Below are positions 17,549 to 24,687 of a DNA stretch of 54,858 nt, in pieces. The notes below the pieces were generated by a model. That model was given only the letters and a program-made list of their open reading frames with translations, did no database searches and had not been told where the DNA came from. The position numbers and the translations under genes were made by a program. Numbering within the stretch: the stretch's first letter is position 1; every line of letters starts with the position of its first letter. The stretch spans positions 21,668 through 76,525 of the forward strand of contig MSGS01000029.1 in the NCBI GenBank assembly GCA_001940855.1. The letters are read 5' to 3'. Origin of the DNA: Christensenellaceae bacterium Phil1. Lineage in GTDB: Bacteria > Bacillota > Clostridia > Christensenellales > CAG-138.

Positions 17549-18088
17549 ATGAAAAAGATACCTGCATGGCTGCTTCTGTGCATCATTTCCCTTGTTGCCG
17601 GGCTTGCGCTGGGCTTTACCAACGCGCTGACCAAGGACGAAATAGCGCGGCAGGACGAGGCCAGCAACGAACTGGCAAGGAATAAAGTTATGAGCGAAGC
17701 GGATGAATTCGTTCAGCTGGACGTTGCGGCGGACAGCGGCGTGGATTACTGCTACGAGGCTAAGAAGGGCGGCGAGACGATAGGCTACGTTGCCAAGGCC
17801 ACCGCGGACGGCTACGGCGGAAAGATAGAAGTTACCGTGGGTATTGACAATAACGGCATGATAACGGGCATAAGCTGCGGCGGTTCGGGCTTTTCCGAAA
17901 CCCCGGGCCTTGGCGCAAAGGTCAAGGAAGCTAAGTTCTCCAATCAGTTCGCCGGCATGAGCGCGCCCGTAAGCATCACCAAGGACGGCGGTCAGGTCGA
18001 TTCCGTAACGGCCGCGTCCAGAAGCTCCCGCGCCGTGTGCAAGGCCGTAAACGCCGCCTGCGATTACGTTGCGGCAATGGGTAACTGA
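17549..18088 (+). CDS. FMN-binding (RnfG/NqrC-like) extracytoplasmic protein with variant attachment motif
   Basis: A 179-residue protein with an N-terminal membrane anchor (WLLLCIISLVAGLALG) and a C-terminal FMN_bind domain. The body GYVAKATADGYGGKIEVTVGID...ISCGGSGFSETPGLGAKV is typical of RnfG/NqrC. In that family ApbE links FMN to the last residue of a [S/T]-G-A-T motif. Here the equivalent reads T154-A-A-S157 within DSVTAASRSSRAV, so glycine is alanine and the acceptor threonine is serine. AAAGGAA lies before ATG 17549. It follows the Gx gene by 48 bases and ends the cluster. A redox-shuttle role is inferred. No apbE is in the window. Confidence 0.78.
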   Translation: MKKIPAWLLLCIISLVAGLALGFTNALTKDEIARQDEASNELARNKVMSEADEFVQLDVAADSGVDYCYEAKKGGETIGYVAKATADGYGGKIEVTVGIDNNGMITGISCGGSGFSETPGLGAKVKEAKFSNQFAGMSAPVSITKDGGQVDSVTAASRSSRAVCKAVNAACDYVAAMGN

Positions 18089-18105
18089 TTACTGAATAAG
18101 TAAGT

Positions 18106-18136
18106 AAAGCGGAACGCCTTTTGCGTTCCGCTTTTT
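18106..18136 (+). terminator. Strong rho-independent terminator
   Basis: Perfect 12-bp stem AAAGCGGAACGC/GCGTTCCGCTTT with a 5-base loop and a T run, 18 bases after the FMN-binding stop. Confidence 0.9.
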
Positions 18137-18226
18137 GATATACATTTAACCACATTTTTACCGCTTTTTAAAACTGACTTTACACATTTTTTATTGGTAT
18201 TTGGAACGGTTTTTGCACGCTTTTCC

Positions 18227-19312
18227 CTATTTGTCGTAGCGCACGCGGGCGAGTACGGGGTAGGGATTGATATAAACGTACTCCGGCGCGATTATGGAAA
18301 GGTGCAGGTGCGGCGCGTCGCTGTTTCCGGTGTTGCCAACGTGGCCTATAAGCTGGCCCTGCTCCACGCGGTCGCCTTCGCTGAGGAAGGTGGTAAGCTC
18401 CACCATGTGGCAATATGAATAATAGAAGCCGTAATCATCTTTTACGGTAACATAATTGCCCGCAATGTCGTTATACGCTATGCGAACAATTTCCCCCGCC
18501 GTGCAGGAGGGTATTTCCTGCCATTCGCGCGCGCGGATATCCGTGCCCATGTGGCGGCGGGTGGATTTGGAACGGTCGCCGTACCAGCCGTCCTTTATAT
18601 GCCGCTTGGGCAGGGGATCGATTATAGTGGCAATGTATTCGTCGCTCAGCTCATAGCTGCCGTCGTTATCCAGTATTTGGGCGTTGTTGTCATAGGTAGT
18701 GTTAAGGTAGCAATAAAGCGACATTGCGCCGTAATGCACGTCGCTTGCAAGGGGGGCGAAAAGCGCGTCAAAATCGGGCAGGGAAACGCATACGTTAAGC
18801 GTTTTGCCCTCTATCGTTACGGATACGTCCGTATGCGCGGCAATGGCCTTGTCCGGCTCATCAAGCATTGTGCATGCCGCCGCTATAAGCCGCCAGTCAA
18901 GCTTTCCTGTTACGGTAACGCTTGTGCGGTCAATAAGGCTGCTCATTGCTTTTACATCCTGCGCGGCGGTCCGGGCGCACATTTGGGCAAGGGTATGCGT
19001 GTCCGCCGCAAGCTCGGCATAAAGCGGCTGCTTTTCTATAAGACCGGGCATGTCCAGCATGCCGAGGGAGGTATAATCATGCCCCGAATAGTCCGGCGCG
19101 AATGCGGCAAAAAAACCGTCCCTGCACATGGTGCAGAGGGCGTCTGCATCCGGCTCCGGCGTTGGGGCGGGCGTAGGCGCGGCCTCAGGCTCCTGCGCGG
19201 GGGTGGGGGCGGCAGGCTCCGTCGGGAGCAGCGCTTCCGTTGCGCAGGCCGAAAAAAGGGCGCATACGAGCGCGAGCATGAGCACGAGAATAAGCCTTCT
19301 ATTAAAAACCAT
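18227..19312 (-). CDS. M23-family (LytM-type) metallopeptidase lipoprotein
   Basis: A 361-residue exported lipoprotein. The signal peptide RRLILVLMLALVCALFSAC ends in a lipobox cysteine. A Pro/Thr/Glu linker (TPAQEPEAAPTPAPTPEPD) follows, then a helical region of unknown function, then a C-terminal M23 domain. Zinc ligands are visible as HMGTD (H-x3-D) near residue 265 and HLHLS near 340. M23 enzymes cut peptidoglycan cross-bridges or act as activators of other hydrolases. Start ATG 19312 is preferred because AAGGAAGG lies 8 bases upstream; an upstream in-frame start at 19351 lacks one. It is convergent with the FMN-binding gene. Confidence 0.85.
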   Translation of the reverse strand: MVFNRRLILVLMLALVCALFSACATEALLPTEPAAPTPAQEPEAAPTPAPTPEPDADALCTMCRDGFFAAFAPDYSGHDYTSLGMLDMPGLIEKQPLYAELAADTHTLAQMCARTAAQDVKAMSSLIDRTSVTVTGKLDWRLIAAACTMLDEPDKAIAAHTDVSVTIEGKTLNVCVSLPDFDALFAPLASDVHYGAMSLYCYLNTTYDNNAQILDNDGSYELSDEYIATIIDPLPKRHIKDGWYGDRSKSTRRHMGTDIRAREWQEIPSCTAGEIVRIAYNDIAGNYVTVKDDYGFYYSYCHMVELTTFLSEGDRVEQGQLIGHVGNTGNSDAPHLHLSIIAPEYVYINPYPVLARVRYDK

Positions 19313-19401
19313 TTCTGATACCTTCCTTTGTATACCAAACAATATTGCCACAGATTGATTGAATAAGCAAGCAACTATTTTGTTAATATTTGCGCGCGGC
19401 T

Positions 19402-19430
19402 TTGACTATCTTCGCGATTTGGCGTATTAT
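19402..19430 (+). promoter_or_regulatory. Promoter of mrp
   Basis: TTGACT at 19402-19407, a 17-base spacer and TATTAT at 19425-19430. The mrp ATG follows at 19483 with GGAGAT upstream. Confidence 0.8.
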
Positions 19431-19482
19431 ATTGGAAGAAACGGGCAACCATATGCCCTAAAACAGAAAACGGAGATGCATC

Positions 19483-20331
19483 ATGAGCGAGAATTGTACA
19501 CACGATTGTTCCTCCTGCGGCGAAAACTGCCCCAGCCGCAGCCAGAACCCGGCGGACTTTATTGAAAAGCTGAACCCAAAGAGCAGGGTTAACAAGACCA
19601 TTGGCATAGTAAGCGGCAAGGGCGGCGTTGGCAAGTCGCTTGTTACCAGCCTGCTTGCGGTAACGGCGCGGCGCGCGGGGCTTGATACCGCGGTGCTGGA
19701 TGCGGACGTTACGGGCCCATCCATACCCAAGGTATTCGGCTTGAGCGGAATGGCCGAAAGCACGGAGGAAGCCGTGCTGCCCATGAAAACCGCAACGGGC
19801 ATAGATGTGATGAGCATAAATCTGCTGCTGGACGACGTTACCGCGCCGGTGGTTTGGCGCGGGCCTGTTATTGCGAGCGTTGTTAAGCAGTTCTGGCAGG
19901 ACGTTATATGGAGCCATGAGGACATTATGTTCATAGACATGCCCCCGGGAACGGGAGACGTACCGCTGACCGTGTTCCAGTCCATACCGCTGGACGGCAT
20001 AGTTGTTGTAACAAGCCCGCAGGAGCTTGTGGGCATGATAGTTGAAAAGGCGGTGAACATGGCGCGGATGATGAATATTCCGGTGCTTGGCATAGTTGAG
20101 AACATGAGCTATGTCACCTGCCCCGACTGCGGCAGGAAGATATATCCCTTCGGCGAAAGCCACGTTAAGGAGCTTGCTGCGAAGCACGGCATAGGCGTAT
20201 GCGCATCGCTGCCGATAGACCCCATAGTCGCCATGCTGAGCGACGAGGGCAAGATAGAGGCCGTGCAGATGGACGGGCTGGAGGATATATTTGCCGCAAT
20301 AAAGGCGCTGCCCGATAATTACAAAAAATAA
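19483..20331 (+). CDS. Mrp/NBP35-family iron-sulfur carrier ATPase
   Basis: A 282-residue P-loop ATPase of the Mrp/ApbC/NBP35 group, which carries Fe-S clusters to apoproteins. The N-terminus has a cysteine cluster (C-x3-C-x2-C-x3-C, residues 5-16) resembling the NBP35 ferredoxin-like motif. The deviant Walker A SGKGGVGKS is at 44-52, DADVTGPSIPK follows, then the MPPGTGD switch and the C-terminal CPDC pair that bridges a cluster between monomers. Family members are around 270-360 residues. It has its own promoter and a weak hairpin (GGCGG/CCGCC at 20392-20413) after the stop. No Fe-S scaffold genes are adjacent. Confidence 0.92.
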   Translation: MSENCTHDCSSCGENCPSRSQNPADFIEKLNPKSRVNKTIGIVSGKGGVGKSLVTSLLAVTARRAGLDTAVLDADVTGPSIPKVFGLSGMAESTEEAVLPMKTATGIDVMSINLLLDDVTAPVVWRGPVIASVVKQFWQDVIWSHEDIMFIDMPPGTGDVPLTVFQSIPLDGIVVVTSPQELVGMIVEKAVNMARMMNIPVLGIVENMSYVTCPDCGRKIYPFGESHVKELAAKHGIGVCASLPIDPIVAMLSDEGKIEAVQMDGLEDIFAAIKALPDNYKK

Positions 20332-20525
20332 GGCGAAAGGGCGCAACCCTTTACGGGACTAAGGCGTTATATATTATGATGAAAACAGAGCGGCGGTATT
20401 TAAGATCGCCGCCCTTTGCTTGTTCACATATTGTTCAATTGCAATATGGTGAAAGGTGATATAAACTTACTGTATATGCTATATATGGAAAACGTTTTGT
20501 AACGCAGAAGGGAGCGTGATAGGAT

Positions 20526-21353
20526 TTGGAGGCAGTTAAAAACGCGGCGGCGGCGCAGCCGATCATCCAGACCCGCAACGTGAAAAAAACATACCGCGTG
20601 GGCAGCGTTGATATTCAGGCGCTGCGCGGCGTGGATTTAAGCATTATGCCGGGGGAGATGGTTTCAATAATCGGCCCCAGCGGCAGCGGCAAGTCCACAT
20701 TGCTCAATGTTCTTGCGGGGCTTGAGCATGTTACGAGCGGCGAAATAGTCATTGCGGGCAAGCGGCTGGACAAAATGAACCAAAGCGAGCTTATAGTGTT
20801 CCGCCAGAAGCACGTTGGCTTTATATTCCAGTCCTTCAACCTTATGCCGTATTACACGGCGGTGGAGAACGTTGCGTTCCCGCTTTCCTTCCGCGGGATG
20901 CCGAGGAAAAGGCGCGAGGCGCTGGCGGTTGAGGCGCTGAAGGTGATGGGGCTTGGCAAGCACCTGAAGCACAAGCCTTCGCAGATGAGCGGCGGCCAGC
21001 AGCAGCGCGTGGGCATAGCGAGGGCGCTTGTTACCAATCCGGACATTGTGTTTGCCGATGAGCCCACGGGCAATTTGGATTCCAACACGTCCGACGACGT
21101 TATGCGCACCATATGCGAGGTTATGCGCAGCCGCAACAAAACGCTTGTTATGGTTACGCACGACCCGAACATGGCCATGTATGCGGACAAGATAATAAAA
21201 ATACTGGACGGCAGGGTGGTGGACATACAGCTAAACGAACACCCGACCTACCTTACCCCGCGGCCCAAGCGCGCCATAGGCGACGAGCTTGAGGAGCAGT
21301 CCGAACAGGCTGAAAATAAAAAAGACAATAAACAGGGAGATACACAAAGATGA
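20526..21353 (+). CDS. MacB/LolD-type ABC transporter ATP-binding protein
   Basis: A 275-residue ABC ATPase. Walker A GPSGSGKST, the Q-loop FQSFNLMPYYTAVENV, the signature MSGGQQQRV, Walker B IVFADEPTGNLDS and the H-loop VTHD are all present. This is the subclass that drives MacB/FtsX-type permeases. The only suitable start is TTG 20526; a GGGAG lies 13 bases before it. The polar C-terminal tail after residue 240 is longer than usual (EEQSEQAENKKDNKQG) and could contact partners. The stop overlaps the next start (ATGA). With the next two genes it forms one export unit. Confidence 0.93.
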   Translation: MEAVKNAAAAQPIIQTRNVKKTYRVGSVDIQALRGVDLSIMPGEMVSIIGPSGSGKSTLLNVLAGLEHVTSGEIVIAGKRLDKMNQSELIVFRQKHVGFIFQSFNLMPYYTAVENVAFPLSFRGMPRKRREALAVEALKVMGLGKHLKHKPSQMSGGQQQRVGIARALVTNPDIVFADEPTGNLDSNTSDDVMRTICEVMRSRNKTLVMVTHDPNMAMYADKIIKILDGRVVDIQLNEHPTYLTPRPKRAIGDELEEQSEQAENKKDNKQGDTQR

Positions 21354-23158
21354 AGCGTAGAATAATCGCACTTTTAACGGCGGCCATGCTGCTCATGGCC
21401 ATATGCCCCGCTGCGTTTGCGGAGCCGACACCTACACCGACACCTACGCCTACACCTACGCCTACACCCACGCCTACGCCTGTAACGGAGGCCAAGGATG
21501 TATCTGTTTCCGTAGGCGCGCCTATAATGGCTACGGGCACGGTGTTCATTCCCGTTACCATAACCAATAACGGCGGAGCGGACATAATGCTTGATTCCAC
21601 CGTTACCACCAAGGGCACGGTTCTGCCCAAGAGCATTGCTGCGGACGCTGTTACCATACCTGCCGGAGCAAGCGTGGATATACTGCTTAACCCCGCGTTC
21701 AGCGCAAATAACAGCGGCACTTTTGCCGACCTTTTGAAGTTCACGTTTGACGGCGGAAAAATAACCAAAACGGCGAATATAACCATTACGATAGACCCGG
21801 CAGCGCCCTCTCCTTCCCCCGACCCGTCTAAGCCCGCGGCGGCGTTCAGGCTGTCCAGCTATGACCCCAACGGCCTTGTCGTTACCACCGCATCGGGCAA
21901 GCACGGCGGCAAGGTGCTTGTAAGGCTGCCGCTGATGTGCGTAAGCGGCCCGGTTATGAACATAAAGGTCGCGCCCAAGCTTTCAACAAGCCTTGACGAA
22001 TTTCCCTTCGCAATAGAGCGGGTGGACTACACCGTTGGCTATAACGGCTTCATAAACGCCAACCAGATAATAGAGTTCCAGTTTGACATGCGCTTTGCCG
22101 ATAAGGTTACGGCGGGCGTGAAGAAGGTTGACTTCACCGTTACCTATGAGCGCGGCTGGGGCAGCGCGGAGGGCTCCTCCACCGAAAGCTGCGACGTGAG
22201 CCTGTATGTAAACGTTACAAAGGGCTATGAGGCCGCAGGCGAAACCCCGGGCGGCGAAACCACGCAGACATTGCCCAAGCTTGTTGTGGACAGCTACAGC
22301 TTCTCCGAAGAAAAGATATACGCCGGCGAAACATTCACGCTTACCTTCACCGTGCGCAATACCTCAAACGAGGAGGACACAAAGAGCATACTCCTGACCA
22401 TGACCAACAACGCCGAAACGGGCAAGCTGACCCCGGCGGAGGGCTCCAACACGCTGTATATCGATAAGCTTGCAAAGGGTGAAAGTAAAACGCTGAGCAT
22501 GAGCCTTGCCACCGCCCCCGATACGGAGGCCAAGGCATATGAGCTGAAGCTCGATTTTGATTACGAGGGCACAAAGACCCGCCCCGCAACGCTTGCCAAG
22601 GGCGCATCAAGCGCATCGATACCCGTTACGGTTATGCAGAAAATCCGCCTGAAGATAGACACACCCACCGTTGACGGCGAGGCCATGGAGGGCGAAAGCG
22701 TTCCGGTATATTTCTCGCTTTACAATATGGGCCGCAGCCCCATATATAACTGCATGGTAACCGTTGAGGGCGACGGGCTCTCCCTTGAGGACAGCTTCTT
22801 CCAGGGCACCGTTGCCGCGGGCAACAGCATGCGCGCCGACCTTTCCGTAATAACGGCTACACCGGGCCAGATAGACGGCGAAATAGTGATAAGCTACGAG
22901 GACGCCCTTGAGGAGAAGATGGAGGAAAGGCTGCCGCTGAGCCTTTACGTTACGGAAGCCTATAACCCCGATGCGAACGGCGACATGGACGACCCCGGAT
23001 TTATTGACCAGCCCACCATAGGCGGCATGGACGATCCTTCCTCCTCCGGTACTCCGGTTTGGATATGGATAGTGCTTGGCGTGGTTGTTGCGGCGGCGAT
23101 AGTGGTTGCCATAATACTGCTTAAAAAGAAGCGTGCCAAGATGCTGGAGGACGTATGA
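21350..23158 (+). CDS. Exported COG1361-like surface protein linked to an ABC exporter
   Basis: A 602-residue protein with signal peptide RRIIALLTAAMLLMAICPAAFA, a (Thr-Pro) linker of nine TP pairs encoded by a hexamer repeat at about 21428-21481, several beta-sandwich (CARDB/S-layer-like) domains, and a C-terminal anchor helix (WIWIVLGVVVAAAIVVAIILL) ending KKKRAK. That layout places the body outside the cell. It is translationally coupled to both the ATPase gene and the permease gene (ATGA at each end), so it takes the position that a MacA-like adaptor has in Gram-negative systems. The exported substrate is unknown. Length fits proteins annotated as COG1361 S-layer-related. Confidence 0.8.
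   Translation: MKRRIIALLTAAMLLMAICPAAFAEPTPTPTPTPTPTPTPTPTPVTEAKDVSVSVGAPIMATGTVFIPVTITNNGGADIMLDSTVTTKGTVLPKSIAADAVTIPAGASVDILLNPAFSANNSGTFADLLKFTFDGGKITKTANITITIDPAAPSPSPDPSKPAAAFRLSSYDPNGLVVTTASGKHGGKVLVRLPLMCVSGPVMNIKVAPKLSTSLDEFPFAIERVDYTVGYNGFINANQIIEFQFDMRFADKVTAGVKKVDFTVTYERGWGSAEGSSTESCDVSLYVNVTKGYEAAGETPGGETTQTLPKLVVDSYSFSEEKIYAGETFTLTFTVRNTSNEEDTKSILLTMTNNAETGKLTPAEGSNTLYIDKLAKGESKTLSMSLATAPDTEAKAYELKLDFDYEGTKTRPATLAKGASSASIPVTVMQKIRLKIDTPTVDGEAMEGESVPVYFSLYNMGRSPIYNCMVTVEGDGLSLEDSFFQGTVAAGNSMRADLSVITATPGQIDGEIVISYEDALEEKMEERLPLSLYVTEAYNPDANGDMDDPGFIDQPTIGGMDDPSSSGTPVWIWIVLGVVVAAAIVVAIILLKKKRAKMLEDV
21428..21481 (+). repeat. Thr-Pro-encoding hexamer repeat
   Basis: Tandem ACACCT/ACGCCT units encode TPTPTP in the exported protein. 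Such a tract can gain or lose units by slippage without a frameshift, changing linker length. Confidence 0.75.
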
Positions 23159-24453
23159 AATTCCCGGATATGCTCCGCACGGCGTTCCTGAACCTGTGGC
23201 GGCGCAAGCTGAGGGCGTTTTTAACGGTGCTGGGCATGGTTATAGGCACAAGCAGCATCGTTGTTATGGTGTCGCTTGGCGTGGGCATGCGCCAAAGCAT
23301 GATAGAAAGCTACGCCAGCATGGGCAGCCTTACGAACATAACGGTGAACAACTACCGCTACGTTGAAACAGCGGACGGCGGAGGCACGTTCAAGGACGTG
23401 AAGCTGGATAACAAGGCCGTGGATAAGATACGCAAGCTGCCGGGCGTTGAGGGCGCAATGCCGCAGATAACCGCATGGGGCATGGCGATGAGCGGCAAAT
23501 ATGCCACAGATGTGAGCATAATGGGCATAGATATGGAGCAGGCGGAGCTTTTCGGCATAAAGCTGGAGGACGGCGAGTATCCCGGCAATAAGCTTGCGGG
23601 CGGCAAGGTGCAGATGCTTTTGCCGTACGACTTCTATAACAATTTCTATGACCCCAACGCCAACCGCTGGAGCCCTGCCATAGACAAGGACGGCAACCCG
23701 AAGATTACATCACGCTCAAGGCTCAAGCTTACGTTTGACTATTCAAACGTATATACCAACCAGCCCGGCGATCCCGGCCAGCAGAAGGGCAAGATATATA
23801 CCCTTGTACCCACTGGCAGGCTTGCACAGGGCGGCAACGACTTCAGCTGGTACTGCATAATGGACATAAAGGTGCTGGAAAAGCTGGCAAAGGAGAACCC
23901 GAACCGCATATCCCTGAACAAGAAGAACTATAACCAGGTTATAGTCAAGTGCAAGGAGATAGACGACGTTTTGACCATTAAGGCCCAGATAGAGGAAATG
24001 GGCTTCGGCGCAAGCTGCATACAGGAATGGTTAAAGCAAAGCGAGGAGCAGCTCAAGCAGACGCAGTATCTGCTGGGCGCGATAGGCGGCGTGTCGCTGC
24101 TGGTCGCGGCAATAGGCATCATGAACACGATGATGATGAGCATATACGAGCGCACAAAGGAGATAGGCATAATAAAGGTGCTGGGCTGCCGCATGTCCAA
24201 CATTGCGGGCATGTTCCTTACGGAGGCGGCATATATAGGCTTCTTCGGCGGGGTGCTCGGCCTTGGGCTCAGCTACGGGCTTAGCCTTGTGCTGAACAAC
24301 TTCCTTGAATCAAGCGGGTTCAAGAGCATCATTCCGCTCTACCTTGCCGTGGGCGCGTTGGCGTTTTCGGTAGTGGTGGCGCTCATATCCGGCCTGTATC
24401 CGGCAATGCGCGCCATGAAGCTTTCGCCCTTGGCGGCAATAAGAAACGAATAA
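23155..24453 (+). CDS. MacB/FtsX-type ABC transporter permease
   Basis: A 432-residue permease. One N-terminal membrane helix (FLTVLGMVIGTSSIVVMVSLG) is followed by a large extracytoplasmic MacB_PCD domain (about residues 45-290) and a C-terminal FtsX domain with three helices. FtsX markers are GAIGGVSLLVAAIGIMNTMMMS, YERTKEIGIIKVLGC and the ending YPAMRAMKLSPLAAIRNE. These systems move antimicrobials, lipoproteins or signal peptides out of the membrane by mechanotransmission rather than classic transport. It overlaps the surface-protein gene by ATGA and is followed by a GNRA-loop terminator. Confidence 0.92.
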   Translation: MKFPDMLRTAFLNLWRRKLRAFLTVLGMVIGTSSIVVMVSLGVGMRQSMIESYASMGSLTNITVNNYRYVETADGGGTFKDVKLDNKAVDKIRKLPGVEGAMPQITAWGMAMSGKYATDVSIMGIDMEQAELFGIKLEDGEYPGNKLAGGKVQMLLPYDFYNNFYDPNANRWSPAIDKDGNPKITSRSRLKLTFDYSNVYTNQPGDPGQQKGKIYTLVPTGRLAQGGNDFSWYCIMDIKVLEKLAKENPNRISLNKKNYNQVIVKCKEIDDVLTIKAQIEEMGFGASCIQEWLKQSEEQLKQTQYLLGAIGGVSLLVAAIGIMNTMMMSIYERTKEIGIIKVLGCRMSNIAGMFLTEAAYIGFFGGVLGLGLSYGLSLVLNNFLESSGFKSIIPLYLAVGALAFSVVVALISGLYPAMRAMKLSPLAAIRNE

Positions 24454-24469
24454 AGAATAAAGAATTGCA

Positions 24470-24502
24470 GGGGACGCGAAAGCGTCCCTATTGGTTTGTT
24501 TT
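24470..24502 (+). terminator. Terminator of the ABC export operon
   Basis: Stem GGGACGC/GCGTCCC with a GAAA tetraloop at 24471-24488, then a T-rich tract (TTGGTTTGTTTTT). Confidence 0.75.
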
Positions 24503-24687
24503 TACGTCAACCCCTCAGTCTCACTTCGTTCGACAGGCCACCGGAAAGGGGCGCATTTTGGCACAGTGCAAACGCGGCGTACAGTGCCGTACCCCTCGCG
24601 GAGCGATCGTTTCAATGGGGTTACGGGGGGTGCAGGGGGGCCTAAGGGGAGAAATCGAAATCTTCCCTGGCCCCCCTGCAAAAATAT
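24503..24687. repeat. Palindrome-rich intergenic block, possible degenerate repeat
   Basis: No gene is supported. The block starts with CCCCTCAGTCTCACTTCG...CGACAG...GGGG, which loosely parallels the right palindrome of the DUF559 elements (CCTCAGTC...GACAG...). It ends in a large hairpin whose outer 12-bp stem TGCAGGGGGGCC (24631-24642) pairs perfectly with 24669-24680, with inner AGGG/CCCT pairing. On the minus strand the hairpin follows the glnN stop by a few bases and may serve as its terminator, though the T run is short. Confidence 0.5.
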
